NCBI GenBank assembly: GCA_046046455.1
Contig: JBJOJS010000090.1
Coordinates: forward strand, 14,061-78,060
DNA length: 64,000 nt
DNA from: Mxb001 sp046046455
GTDB lineage: Bacteria > Actinomycetota > Actinomycetes > S36-B12
Reading direction: 5' to 3'
Shown one piece after another: positions 43,856 through 52,516 of this stretch (position 1 is its first letter; every line of letters starts with the position of its first letter). The notes under the pieces are model-generated. The model saw nothing but the letters and a program-made list of their open reading frames with translations. It did not search any database and was not told the DNA's origin. Position numbers and translations under genes: made by a program.

Positions 43856-44679
43856 CTCGCTGCGCCGAGACCGCGGCAGCAGAGCCCCTCTCCGGCACCG
43901 CCCCCCGCGCTCGCTGGTGGTGGCTCATCGAGGTGCCGGGGGCATGGGGACGCAAGGCCATCGCGGACTGTCGCGTCCCCGCCGTCCGCTCGCTCTCCTC
44001 GGATGAGGATCGCCGGGTCCTCCTGGTACGCCGACCCGGACGACACCCCGCTACCGATGCCCGCTCGCCGCTGCGCGTCTGGATCGCGGGCGCGCTGCCC
44101 GATGATCCGCCTCCACGAATCGCCATCGCCGACGACCCGGACGAGATCCGGCAGTGGCCGATCGAGGGTCCCGCCTCGGCCGTGGCCGACCCCGATGCAC
44201 CGATCCTGGCCGTGTGCACCAATTCCTCCCGGGATGCGTGCTGCGGCATCGACGGTCGCGCGCTCGTCACCTCCCTGTCGGCGTCATCCGGTGTCTGGGA
44301 GTGCTCGCACCTCGGAGGGCATCGCTTCGCTCCCACGGCGCTGCTGGTCCGGTCGGGGCTCGTCTACGGGCGTCTCACTGAGCCGATCGCCCGTCATCTC
44401 CTCGTGCACGGCCCCGACCCCGAGACCAGCGCCTGGATACGCGGCCGCAGCGCCCTCGAGCCAGCGATCCAGGCGGCCGAGGCCCATCTCCTCGCACGGG
44501 GCACCCGACCCGATGTTGCAGGCGTGCACGTGGAGCACCAGGCACCCGATCGCGCCCGCGTCACCTTCTCCGGCCATGGCAGCCTCGAGCTCTCCCTCGT
44601 CTCGGGCGAGCCGCGACCGGCCTCCTGCGGTGCCGCACCGGAGGCCTGGTCCGCGTGGCGCGTCGTTGATCCGGCCTAG
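43852..44679 (+). CDS. Sucrase/ferredoxin-like (thioredoxin-fold 2Fe-2S type) protein
   Basis: This 275-residue protein resembles the sucraseferredoxin family. Cys residues sit in the VCTNSSRDACCG segment and in WECSHLGGHRFAPTALLV, the places that ligate a [2Fe-2S] cluster in thioredoxin-like ferredoxins. The role is unknown. Its start overlaps the parC stop, and its end overlaps the convergent ferredoxin reductase by 4 nt. Confidence 0.85.
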   Translation: MTRCAETAAAEPLSGTAPRARWWWLIEVPGAWGRKAIADCRVPAVRSLSSDEDRRVLLVRRPGRHPATDARSPLRVWIAGALPDDPPPRIAIADDPDEIRQWPIEGPASAVADPDAPILAVCTNSSRDACCGIDGRALVTSLSASSGVWECSHLGGHRFAPTALLVRSGLVYGRLTEPIARHLLVHGPDPETSAWIRGRSALEPAIQAAEAHLLARGTRPDVAGVHVEHQAPDRARVTFSGHGSLELSLVSGEPRPASCGAAPEAWSAWRVVDPA

Positions 44680-46031
44680 GCCCTGGCTGCATCCAGGAGC
44701 GCCTCGCGCTCGTGGATGGTCGTGCGATCCCGCTCACGGGTCGCACCCAGAGCCCGCTCGGCGGCATCGATTCGCCGCCAGCCCGGCACGTCCACAACCA
44801 CGACCTGCGCCAGCGCTTCGTCAACCGATCCCGGTTGCGGCATCGAGGCGGTCCACGTCTGCGGGTCCGCGAGGTCCTCGAGCAGACAGGAGATCGTCTG
44901 CACGGCGTCCTTCTTGTTGGTCCCGATGATGCCGGTGGGCCCACGCTTGATCCAGCCGGCGACGTAGAGACCTGGAATCGGATCCTCCCCGTCGAGCACG
45001 CGCCCCTCGCGATTGGGGATGACGTTGCGACGGTCGTCGAAGGGCACCCCCTCGATGGCAGTGCCGCGATAGCCGACGCTGCGGATCACGCCGTCGACGG
45101 GGATGACGTGCGTCTCCCCCGTGCCCGAAGCTTGGCCCTCCTCATCGAGCACCGTGGTTTCGACCACGAGTGCCTCGACACGATCCGTGCCCAGGATCTC
45201 GACGGGACGGCAGCGGAAATGCAGGTGGATCGTCCGAGCACGCCCGTCATCGACGTGCGATGCCCAGCCCTCGATGACCGCCACATTGCGGGCGACGGCC
45301 TTGTCCTCCGCGATCGACCGCTGACTGGCCGGATCATCGATCTCGCCGCCTTCAGCGATGAGCACCTGGGTCTCCTCGAGTTCCCCCAGCTCGCGGAGTT
45401 CCTTCGTCGTCCACGTCGCCTGTGCAGGGCCGCGTCGTCCCACGAGGTGCACGTCACGGATTCCCGATCCACGCAGGGCGGCGAAGACGTGCTCGGGCAT
45501 GTCGGTGTGCTCGATCTCGCCGGGCGCCTTCGACAGCACGCGCGTGACGTCGACGGCGACATTGCCCACCCCGATCACGGCCACACCCCGTGAACCGGAG
45601 AGGAAGTCGACAAAGGCGTCTGGTCGGGTATCGGGATGACCGGTGTACCAATTGACGAAGTCTGTGGCGGCGATGCTGCCCGGCAGGTCCTCGCCCGGGA
45701 TGCCCAGCGATCGATCGCGAGAGGCTCCGTAGGTGAACACGATCGCGTCGTAGAACTCGCGGAGCTGATCGAGTGTGAGGTCCCTACCGATCTCGACGTT
45801 GCCGAGGAAGCGCACGCTCGGATGGTCAAGCACCTTGTCGAGTGTGTCGCGCACCGAGCGAATGCTCAGGTGGTCGGGCGCGACGCCGTAGCGCACGAGC
45901 CCGAAGGGACTGGGGAGCTTGTCGATGATGTCGACCGACACCGGGATGTCGGACTGTCCGACGAGGGCGTCTGCGGCATACATGCCTGATGGGCCCGAGC
46001 CGATGACGGCGACGCGCAGGGGGCGGGTCAT
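44676..46031 (-). CDS. Ferredoxin-NADP+ reductase, FprA/adrenodoxin-reductase type
   Basis: This 451-residue FAD flavoprotein has the N-terminal FAD motif VAVIGSGPSGMYAADAL, the FGLVRYGVAPDH segment characteristic of adrenodoxin-reductase-like enzymes, the NADP motif VIGVGNVAVDVTRVL and the C-terminal GWIKRGPTGIIGTNKKDA. It passes electrons from NADPH to a ferredoxin. It is the last gene of the leftward aromatic operon, 9 nt after the HAD gene, so it probably feeds the Rieske ferredoxin at 59665 and through it the oxygenase. AAGGAG precedes the ATG. Confidence 0.93.
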   Translation of the reverse strand: MTRPLRVAVIGSGPSGMYAADALVGQSDIPVSVDIIDKLPSPFGLVRYGVAPDHLSIRSVRDTLDKVLDHPSVRFLGNVEIGRDLTLDQLREFYDAIVFTYGASRDRSLGIPGEDLPGSIAATDFVNWYTGHPDTRPDAFVDFLSGSRGVAVIGVGNVAVDVTRVLSKAPGEIEHTDMPEHVFAALRGSGIRDVHLVGRRGPAQATWTTKELRELGELEETQVLIAEGGEIDDPASQRSIAEDKAVARNVAVIEGWASHVDDGRARTIHLHFRCRPVEILGTDRVEALVVETTVLDEEGQASGTGETHVIPVDGVIRSVGYRGTAIEGVPFDDRRNVIPNREGRVLDGEDPIPGLYVAGWIKRGPTGIIGTNKKDAVQTISCLLEDLADPQTWTASMPQPGSVDEALAQVVVVDVPGWRRIDAAERALGATRERDRTTIHEREALLDAARA

Positions 46032-46040
46032 GGCGACTCC

Positions 46041-46682
46041 TTAGGTCAGGCCGAGCAGCTGGCGAGCACGCGCGAACCCAGGTGCGGGATCGACGGGGTC
46101 GAGATGCACGCACTGCATCCCCACAGACTCGGCTCCGGCGATATTGACGGGCTGATCATCGATAAAGACACACTCCGACGGCTCAACCCCCATGCGCTCA
46201 GCCATCAGGAGGTAAGCGCGGGAATCGGGCTTGTGAACGCCGTCGGTCCGGCCATCCACCATGTGGTCGAACTCGCGGAGGATCGTCATGCGGTCCAACC
46301 AATCCTGGTCGTGGAAGGCGGTCAGGTCGTTGGTGAGGATCCCGACCGACAGGCCCGCAGCCTTGGCGTCGGTGATGAGTTGCCGCGCGGCAGGGCGAAC
46401 CAACTCGTCCTCACTGCCCGAGTACAAATGCGCCATGAAGTTGGGCATCTCGGCGGGTTCGCCGCTCAGAGTCGCGAACTCCTGACACCGGCGCGCCCAG
46501 TACTCGCGCTCGTTCATCCCGCCGGACTGGAACACCTGCCAATCGGCATCCGCATCCGGATCGAAGGGCCCGGTCCAGGCCAAGGTGCCAGGGGCTAACC
46601 CCAGAGAGCGCTCTCCGACGGCGCGCAGTTCGAAGGGGGTCAGCAGCACAGGACCGCCGAAGTCGAAGACGAGAGCGGTCAT
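46041..46682 (-). CDS. HAD-superfamily hydrolase (IA type, DxG variant)
   Basis: This 213-residue haloacid-dehalogenase-like hydrolase has motif I as VFDFGGPVL, with Gly where phosphatases usually carry the second Asp, like YihX-type proteins. Motif II is ILTND, motif III includes the Lys of HKPDS, and motif IV is FIDDQ. It could be a sugar or aryl phosphatase, but the substrate is open. It sits between the zinc-ribbon gene and the ferredoxin reductase in the aromatic operon. Confidence 0.87.
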   Translation of the reverse strand: MTALVFDFGGPVLLTPFELRAVGERSLGLAPGTLAWTGPFDPDADADWQVFQSGGMNEREYWARRCQEFATLSGEPAEMPNFMAHLYSGSEDELVRPAARQLITDAKAAGLSVGILTNDLTAFHDQDWLDRMTILREFDHMVDGRTDGVHKPDSRAYLLMAERMGVEPSECVFIDDQPVNIAGAESVGMQCVHLDPVDPAPGFARARQLLGLT

Positions 46683-46711
46683 GGTGATGCCTGGGAGATG
46701 GTGACCATCCC

Positions 46712-47005
46712 TCAGTGCTCCTCCTCCGAGATCGTCACCATGTCGTAGCGCACAACATCGCCGAACCAGCCGCATTCGCCGCACCAGGTCATGAAGACGC
46801 GCTGATCCGCCATCCAGTACTCGGTCGAGATCCCGCCGTGGGTCTCGATGCTGGCCGCACACATCGGGCAGAACTTCGGACGGTCCAGCAGGTGCTGCTC
46901 CGCATCCTTGGCGAACCAGGCACCCGGCGGGGGAAGCCGATGGGGGTCCGGCGGGAGTTCGCTCAACGCAATCCTCGCCTCACGTGCGACGACGTCATCA
47001 CGCAC
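46712..47005 (-). CDS. Zinc-ribbon protein of the aromatic operon, unknown
   Basis: This 97-residue protein carries two Cys pairs, CPMC and CGEC, separated by about 29 residues (zinc-ribbon spacing), with a Trp/Tyr-rich segment between (STEYWMADQ, FMTWCGECGWFGDVV) and an acidic end. GTG at 47005 overlaps the 3' end of the Rieske oxygenase gene by 8 nt, so the two are translated together. I do not recognise the family. A subunit, assembly factor or small accessory of the oxygenase is a possibility, not a demonstrated role. Confidence 0.72.
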   Translation of the reverse strand: MRDDVVAREARIALSELPPDPHRLPPPGAWFAKDAEQHLLDRPKFCPMCAASIETHGGISTEYWMADQRVFMTWCGECGWFGDVVRYDMVTISEEEH

Positions 47006-48257
47006 CCGCGCTGGCTTTCTCGCGGCGGGCCCAGGCATCGGCGTGCAGGTCGAGCAGACGCTGCTTCTGGGGGCTGTAGCGCATCGACCCCATGGTGATG
47101 AACGCCTCAGCGAATTCGCGCTCGGCACCGAACTTGTCGCGCTCGCAGGGCAGCGGGATGATGTCGTGCTTCTCGCGGATGGTGCCCAGGGGGTCCTCGC
47201 CGTTGGCGACGCGCTTCATGTTCTCCTTGAACATCTTGCGCAGCATGGCGACGCCCGCGTCGGAGCGACCGAGGTGCTCCTGCGTGCGATCCGTGACCGG
47301 TCCCTGGCTCACCCAGGCCATGATGTCCTGGCCCTCGATGTAGTCGGTGATGAAGCGGCCCTGGTCATCGCGCCAGAAGTACTCATAGAAGACAGGGCGG
47401 TCCTGGGCCTCCCACTCACCCGCATCGGGGGCGTGATTGGAGTAGAAGAGCTTCCACGTCGTGGTGTCGTCGATGGGGACACGGATCTGCATCTGATCGA
47501 TGCCCGCGCCACCCACGCGCATGAAGTACGGGAAGACGAGCGGGTGGCCGACCTTCCAGTCGTCGTTCTCCTCAGAGCCGCCCTCGAGCACACGGCGCTT
47601 GAGGATGCCCCACTCCATCTCCTCGAAGCCCGTGCGCAGGTGCTTCTTCTGGAAGGCCTTGGGGGCGTCGAATCCCTGGGTCTGGCCCATGAAGTCGAAG
47701 TAATAGCCGTGCAGCCACTCGACGTGATGGGGGTCGACAGAGTTCTCCATGATCTGCAGCCAATTGCACGGAAGCGTGGCGTAGCCGCAGTCCTTGATGC
47801 CGTCCATCACGAAGACGTCGAAGCGAGGCAACTCGGGAGCGGGGTCCGGACCGACGTACACCCAGATCATGCCGCCCATGACCTCAGCCTTGCCGGCCTT
47901 CTGCTTGACGCGATCGCGGAAATTCTGGTTGTCGGCCTCGGCGGGCTGCTCGACGCAGTTGCCCTCGAAGTCCCACTTCCATCCGTGATATCCGCAGCGA
48001 ATGCCGTCCTCATGGACGACGCCGTAGGTGAGCGACGCACTCCGATGCGGGCAGTGCTCGGCGACGATGCCGTACCTGCCTGACTTCGGCGTCTTGAAGA
48101 GAGTCCAGTCCTCACTCAGCAGGCGCACTGTCTTGGTCGGCACCGAGTCGAAGTCCTGCTCGAACGCGATGGGGTACCAGTAGCGGCGCAGCAACTCCCC
48201 CATGGGAGTGCCGGGTCCGACCTTGGTGAGTTCTTCGTTCTGCTCGACGGTCAGCAT
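46998..48257 (-). CDS. Rieske non-heme iron oxygenase, alpha subunit
   Basis: This 419-residue aromatic ring-hydroxylating oxygenase has the Rieske cluster ligands Cys69-x-His71 and Cys88-x2-His91 (HCPHR, CGYHGW). The mononuclear iron site follows the pattern Asp175-x2-His178-x4-His183 (NSVDPHHVEWLH). It resembles the phthalate/phenoxybenzoate-type single-component alpha subunits, and no separate beta subunit is nearby. Electrons would come from the ferredoxin at 59665 and the reductase at 44676. GAAGGA precedes the ATG. The substrate is inferred from context to be a phosphorylated or free phenol. Confidence 0.93.
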   Translation of the reverse strand: MLTVEQNEELTKVGPGTPMGELLRRYWYPIAFEQDFDSVPTKTVRLLSEDWTLFKTPKSGRYGIVAEHCPHRSASLTYGVVHEDGIRCGYHGWKWDFEGNCVEQPAEADNQNFRDRVKQKAGKAEVMGGMIWVYVGPDPAPELPRFDVFVMDGIKDCGYATLPCNWLQIMENSVDPHHVEWLHGYYFDFMGQTQGFDAPKAFQKKHLRTGFEEMEWGILKRRVLEGGSEENDDWKVGHPLVFPYFMRVGGAGIDQMQIRVPIDDTTTWKLFYSNHAPDAGEWEAQDRPVFYEYFWRDDQGRFITDYIEGQDIMAWVSQGPVTDRTQEHLGRSDAGVAMLRKMFKENMKRVANGEDPLGTIREKHDIIPLPCERDKFGAEREFAEAFITMGSMRYSPQKQRLLDLHADAWARREKASAGA

Positions 48258-48396
48258 GGGAGGTCCTTCCGTGTATCGCGTTGATGCTCTCGTTGCCGTG
48301 CCTAGCCGGTGCCTCGAAGGTACCGGGCCGTGCGGGTGACGCTAGGGATTCCTGCCTCCGACCGGGAGGACGTCGTTCCTCACGGCGGGACCGAGT

Positions 48397-48426
48397 CCGG
48401 GGAGGGGACCAAAGTCCCCTCCCCGG
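48397..48426. terminator. Strong 13-bp hairpin after the PEP-utilising gene
   Basis: CCGGGGAGGGGAC (48397-48409) is perfectly complementary to 48414-48426, with a CAAA loop. It begins 8 nt beyond the stop of the leftward kinase-subunit gene. No T-tract follows. It could end part of the transcript before the Rieske gene, or act as an mRNA-stability element inside the operon. Confidence 0.55.
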
Positions 48427-48434
48427 CCGATCGA

Positions 48435-50246
48435 CTACTCGATGACCGTGACGACGCCGTTGTTGCCATCGACACGCAGGCGTTGGCCCGTCTTGATGTT
48501 GGTGGTGGCGAAGCCCGTGCCGGTGACCGCGGGCAGGCCGTACTCACGGCAGACGATCGCGGCGTGGCTCATCATGCCGCCCGTGTCGGTGACCGTCGCG
48601 AGGATCTTGCCGAAGATCGGCGCCCACGAAGGTGCGGTGAGCGGGGCGACCAGGATCTCGCCCTGCTGCACCTCTCCGATCTGCTCCGGGGAGAAGATCA
48701 CGCGCGCAGGACCCTCGACGAGACCAGGCGACGCCGCCATGCCACGGAGCTCCCCTTCCTTGGCATCACCGCCGCCCAGCCAGGCGCCCACGCTGTCGGA
48801 CGTGATGCCCCAGAGCATGACCGTGAAGGGTTCGGTGATGACCTCGGGCGGAGCGCCCAGGGCCGGGACCGGCTTCCACTGACGCAGCGCCTCGCAGATT
48901 CCCTTGCGCTTCGCCACGATGGCCGGCCAGCGCCCCGGTCCCGCAGGAGGCTCAGGGGTCGCCCAGGAGACGTAGTAGTCCCACAGCGCGTCCTCGACCT
49001 CAGTGCGCTTGAGGTAGAAGATGTCATTGGGCTCGCTCCAGAACCCTTCCTTGACCAGGACCTCGCCGAGCTGGCGCATCTTGCGCCAGATCACCGAGTG
49101 GCTCCAGTGCTCGACGTAGAAGTTGTGGTTCTCCACATACGGGAAGACCACGCGGGCCAGTCCGAGCTTGCCCTGGAAGGCCTCGCGATCCTCATCGGTA
49201 GCGAGGAGCTCGGAGTACTCCGCCACCACGCGATCACGCTCGGCATGGATTGCGGCCATCGGACGGGCGAGGTCCTCCCCCGCCTGAAGCTTGACGATGT
49301 AGTCGTTGATGAAGTCGAACGGGATCTCGACGTTCTCGATCCAGATCTTGTCCGAGTGGTAGAAGCCCGAGCCGGTCGAGAAGTTGAACCATGGCTCGGC
49401 CGACTCCTGGAACGAAGCGATCCATGCGCGGCCCGCATCACTGCCCTTGAGGATCTCGCACGTCGCCTCGACATCTCCCGCGGCGAACGCCTCGGCGATA
49501 CCGCTCTCCAGCGCCACACGGGCGAGGCGCTTGAGCTCCTCGTCGGGACGGAACAGGTCCACCTCGACGCCGGCGACCATCTTGGCGATGGCGAGGTCGG
49601 GGATACCCGGGAAGGCCTGCTTGCAGAAGCCGAAGAAGTCGAGGTAGGCGGCGTAACCGAGGTTGAGGAACTCGAAGTGGTAGTTCCACAGCTTCAGGCC
49701 GAGATCGAGCAGCGTGCGGTAGTTCTCCTGGATCTGGTAGCCCGAGCCGAGGCCGGCGCCGGACTTCACGATCTCATCCGCGTCCTCGATTTCGGGGAGG
49801 GGTTCGAAGTTGACCGCCTCGAGTTCCTTCACTAGGTCACGGATCTTGAGCATCCACTTGTCGTAGAGGTCGTTCCAGTTCATGAAGTAGAAGCCGGCGC
49901 GGTCCATGAAGTTCTCAACGCGCGCCTCGATGGTCGCCGGATCCGCAGGGATCGGCGTGAGGTAGCCATAGCCATTGAGGATGCGGAAGGCGATGCCGTT
50001 GGCCGGCGGCACCTGAAGGTGTCGCGTGTTGTACTGCGACAACGATGCGAGGCCGAACTCGAAGAAGGTCGCATCCCAGGGAGTCAGCACCTTGGGCCAG
50101 TGAACTCCGTCCTGGAACCAGAAGGTGGAATCCTCGAATTCCCTTCGGGACTCGCTGAAGAGCGAGGAGTAGACGTACATCTCCTGCCAACCCTCGGCGC
50201 CCGCGGGCGTCTCGATGTCGAACGGGCTGGGGAACCGATCGGCCAT
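48435..50246 (-). CDS. PEP-synthase-like phosphohistidine subunit (phenylphosphate synthase subunit A type)
   Basis: This 603-residue protein has a C-terminal phosphohistidine domain of PEP-utilising enzymes: TDTGGMMSHAAIVCREYGLP, with the phosphorylated His near residue 561. The N-terminal ~480 residues are rich in aromatic residues and match neither the ATP-grasp nor the PEP-binding barrel. Its size (about 68 kDa) and pairing with a separate 359-residue ATP-grasp protein match the two core subunits of phenylphosphate synthase, which phosphorylates phenol with ATP. ATG at 50246 is favoured, 7 nt after GAGAGGA. The phenolic substrate is inferred. Confidence 0.85.
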   Translation of the reverse strand: MADRFPSPFDIETPAGAEGWQEMYVYSSLFSESRREFEDSTFWFQDGVHWPKVLTPWDATFFEFGLASLSQYNTRHLQVPPANGIAFRILNGYGYLTPIPADPATIEARVENFMDRAGFYFMNWNDLYDKWMLKIRDLVKELEAVNFEPLPEIEDADEIVKSGAGLGSGYQIQENYRTLLDLGLKLWNYHFEFLNLGYAAYLDFFGFCKQAFPGIPDLAIAKMVAGVEVDLFRPDEELKRLARVALESGIAEAFAAGDVEATCEILKGSDAGRAWIASFQESAEPWFNFSTGSGFYHSDKIWIENVEIPFDFINDYIVKLQAGEDLARPMAAIHAERDRVVAEYSELLATDEDREAFQGKLGLARVVFPYVENHNFYVEHWSHSVIWRKMRQLGEVLVKEGFWSEPNDIFYLKRTEVEDALWDYYVSWATPEPPAGPGRWPAIVAKRKGICEALRQWKPVPALGAPPEVITEPFTVMLWGITSDSVGAWLGGGDAKEGELRGMAASPGLVEGPARVIFSPEQIGEVQQGEILVAPLTAPSWAPIFGKILATVTDTGGMMSHAAIVCREYGLPAVTGTGFATTNIKTGQRLRVDGNNGVVTVIE

Positions 50247-50321
50247 CTGCATTTCCTCTCGTGTGTTCGTGTCCGGGGAGCACGAAGCGCTGGACCTTGC
50301 TGTGGGTGGTCTGATCTTTCA

Positions 50322-51401
50322 CTAGTCCTTGCGGGCGTACAGCGGATTCATCAATGTCGAGACGATGCTCGCCATGGGGTTCTTGTCTGCGGCACCCGCA
50401 ACCGACTGGCGGGGCTTCTTGCTCCACACGGTCTCGGGGCGGGCCTGGAGGAGGATGACGTTCTCCCCGTCGGCGAGGTCGGCGTCGACGGCCCACTCGA
50501 TGTCCTGCGGGCAGCCGTAATGTCGTTCGGCGGTCTTCGCGAGGGCGGCAATAGCCTTTAGCTGCGCATCGGTGAGGCACGGGGTGTCAGCCCGCTCGTC
50601 ATCCGTCTCGACCTTCTCCACGGTGTCGTGGTCGGTGAGCTTGTACTCGTGGGCCTTGTGGCTGATCTCGCGCTTGCTCACCTCGAGCATCACCTTGTCG
50701 ACGAGGAAGTTGTCGGGCGTGATCTCGCCGGAGACGACCCCCTCACCGAATCCCCAGGCCGCATCGATGGCCACCTGGGACCGGTCACCGTTAGCGGGGT
50801 TGAGCGTGAAGGCGACACCTGCGGAGATCGGACGCACCATCTTCTGGATGACGACAGCCATCTCGACCGAGCGATGCTCGTATCCCATCTCCACCCGGTA
50901 GCAGGTGGCGCGGTCGGTGAAGAGGCTCGCCCAGCAGCGACGTACGGCGTCGACGACAGCATCCCCACCGCGGATCCAGAGGTAGGTGTCGTGCTCGCCG
51001 GCGAAGGATGCGTCCGGAGAGTCCTCCGAGGTCGCGGAGGAGCGCACCGCCACCGGCAGGTCCTCGACATCGCACTTGCGCGACAGCTCGGCATAGTCGT
51101 GGCGAATCTGCTTCTCGACGTCCGCCGGGAGCGGCATCGTGCGGATGACGTCGCGGATCTCCGAGCACACCGTGCTGACCTGGGCAGTGTCGGCGATGTC
51201 GAGTCCGTGCAGCAGCCGCGCGAGCGTGGCATCCAGATCAGCAGCATCGTGGGCCGCGCGGTAGCCCGCGGTGGTGACGGCGAAGCCCGGAGGGACAGGC
51301 AGTCCCGCTCCCGTCATCTCGCCGAGGCTCGCAGCCTTGCCGCCGACCTCGCCCTTGAGTCCGGGCCAGTAGCCCTCGAACCACATCGTCACGCTGCTCA
51401 T
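50322..51401 (-). CDS. PEP/pyruvate-binding ATP-grasp subunit (phenylphosphate synthase subunit B type)
   Basis: This 359-residue protein equals the N-terminal nucleotide-binding part of PEP synthase: GGKAASLGEM near residue 20, AVRSSATSEDSPDASFAGEHDTYL, SAGVAFTLNP, AAWGFGEGVVSGEITPD and QDIEWAVD before LLQARPET. It would use ATP to phosphorylate the His of the adjacent subunit, giving AMP and phosphate. Neither protein has the C-terminal PEP-binding barrel. ATG at 51401 overlaps the stop of the upstream phosphatase gene by 4 nt. The CBS-domain third subunit of the Thauera enzyme is not seen here. Confidence 0.87.
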   Translation of the reverse strand: MSSVTMWFEGYWPGLKGEVGGKAASLGEMTGAGLPVPPGFAVTTAGYRAAHDAADLDATLARLLHGLDIADTAQVSTVCSEIRDVIRTMPLPADVEKQIRHDYAELSRKCDVEDLPVAVRSSATSEDSPDASFAGEHDTYLWIRGGDAVVDAVRRCWASLFTDRATCYRVEMGYEHRSVEMAVVIQKMVRPISAGVAFTLNPANGDRSQVAIDAAWGFGEGVVSGEITPDNFLVDKVMLEVSKREISHKAHEYKLTDHDTVEKVETDDERADTPCLTDAQLKAIAALAKTAERHYGCPQDIEWAVDADLADGENVILLQARPETVWSKKPRQSVAGAADKNPMASIVSTLMNPLYARKD

Positions 51402-52507
51402 GAGGACTCCCCCCGACGGCTCAACGGTAGGGCGCGACCCTCGAGCCCCGCCCACCAGTCGGGGAGGCCGTCGAAGTCGGGCACCGAGACTTCCTGCACC
51501 CGATTGCGATAGAGGACGAGGGCGCTTTCACCGCCTTCGAGCAGGCGCACCCGGACGAATTCGGTGTTGAAGGGCTCACCGGGGTCGTAGCCGAGCGCCC
51601 AGGTGGCGAAGGCGCGAATCGGACCGGAGTGGGTTGCGACGATCACCGACTGCCCGGGTGTCTCGTCGTGGATGCGCATGAGTCCGGCCCAGAAGCGTCG
51701 GACCGCCGCCACGGGCGGCTCGAAGGTGAGCATGGGCATGGTGAGCCAGTGGGTGATGGGATCACCGCCCCCCTGCTGGATGCCCCAGAAGCGGTCGACC
51801 TCCACCAGCCACGTGGGGCGTCCACCCAGCCCGATGCGCTCGTACTTCTCCATCTCCGAGTGGTAGAGCCGGAAGGCCTGGGTGACGTCGCGGAAGCCGT
51901 CGGGCGTCATCACCTGGAAGTTGCGGAACTCCTCGTACGCCGTGACCTCACCGACGGTGGCCTCGCGCCCGAAGAGCACGAGCTCATCGAGCAGGCCCTT
52001 GCGGATGCCTTCGGCCGTCTGACGCGCGCGATTGGTGTCGGCGCAGGCCATGGTCACGTGATGGCCGGTCATGACGCGGCGCGCGAGCTCCTTGCCGCGT
52101 CGGTGCGCCTGCCAGGAGCCCAGCGGCGTGAGCCCGGACTCCGTGGAGTAGCCCTGCGTCTCGCCGTGCCGCACGAAGTAGACATCCGTGACAGCGCCCT
52201 TCGTCTGGTCCTTGCGCTCGGGGACGATCTCCTTGGTGCGGGTCACCTCGGCCCAGGCGCGGGTGGCTCCGACGTCGGCGCCCTCCCAGAGCGGCACCGG
52301 GGAGTCGAGCCCGGTCTCACCACTGCGACGGTCGCGAAAGCGCCGAAGGTAGAGCGGGGTCTCATCCTCGGGCTGCGCCGGGTCGGCGACCGAGGGGCGC
52401 TGCCCGCGGGACTCGCGGTCGAGGTACTTCTGCAGGTAGGCGGGTGCGTCCGGCCGCTCCGTGCGCGGCAGCGCGACGGGCGTGACATGGGGCTCGGTCA
52501 TCGTCAT
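51398..52507 (-). CDS. Histidine phosphatase with N-terminal extension, aromatic operon
   Basis: This 369-residue protein has its phosphatase domain beginning near residue 107: VYFVRHGETQG with RHGE at 113-116, and the second active-site His in VIVATHSGPIRAF. The first ~105 residues are an extension not usual in the family and contain two copies of a YLx4DRxS motif (residues 24-33 and 53-62). Placement between the kinase subunits and the extradiol dioxygenases suggests it removes the phosphate from a hydroxylated aryl phosphate before ring cleavage; this is inference. AGGAG precedes the ATG. Confidence 0.88.
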   Translation of the reverse strand: MTMTEPHVTPVALPRTERPDAPAYLQKYLDRESRGQRPSVADPAQPEDETPLYLRRFRDRRSGETGLDSPVPLWEGADVGATRAWAEVTRTKEIVPERKDQTKGAVTDVYFVRHGETQGYSTESGLTPLGSWQAHRRGKELARRVMTGHHVTMACADTNRARQTAEGIRKGLLDELVLFGREATVGEVTAYEEFRNFQVMTPDGFRDVTQAFRLYHSEMEKYERIGLGGRPTWLVEVDRFWGIQQGGGDPITHWLTMPMLTFEPPVAAVRRFWAGLMRIHDETPGQSVIVATHSGPIRAFATWALGYDPGEPFNTEFVRVRLLEGGESALVLYRNRVQEVSVPDFDGLPDWWAGLEGRALPLSRRGESS

Positions 52508-52516
52508 ATCCGCTCC

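Noticed and set aside
48309..49835. Open frame of about 500 codons on the plus strand
   Set aside because: It is antisense to the PEP-utilising subunit, whose phosphohistidine motif and length are clear.
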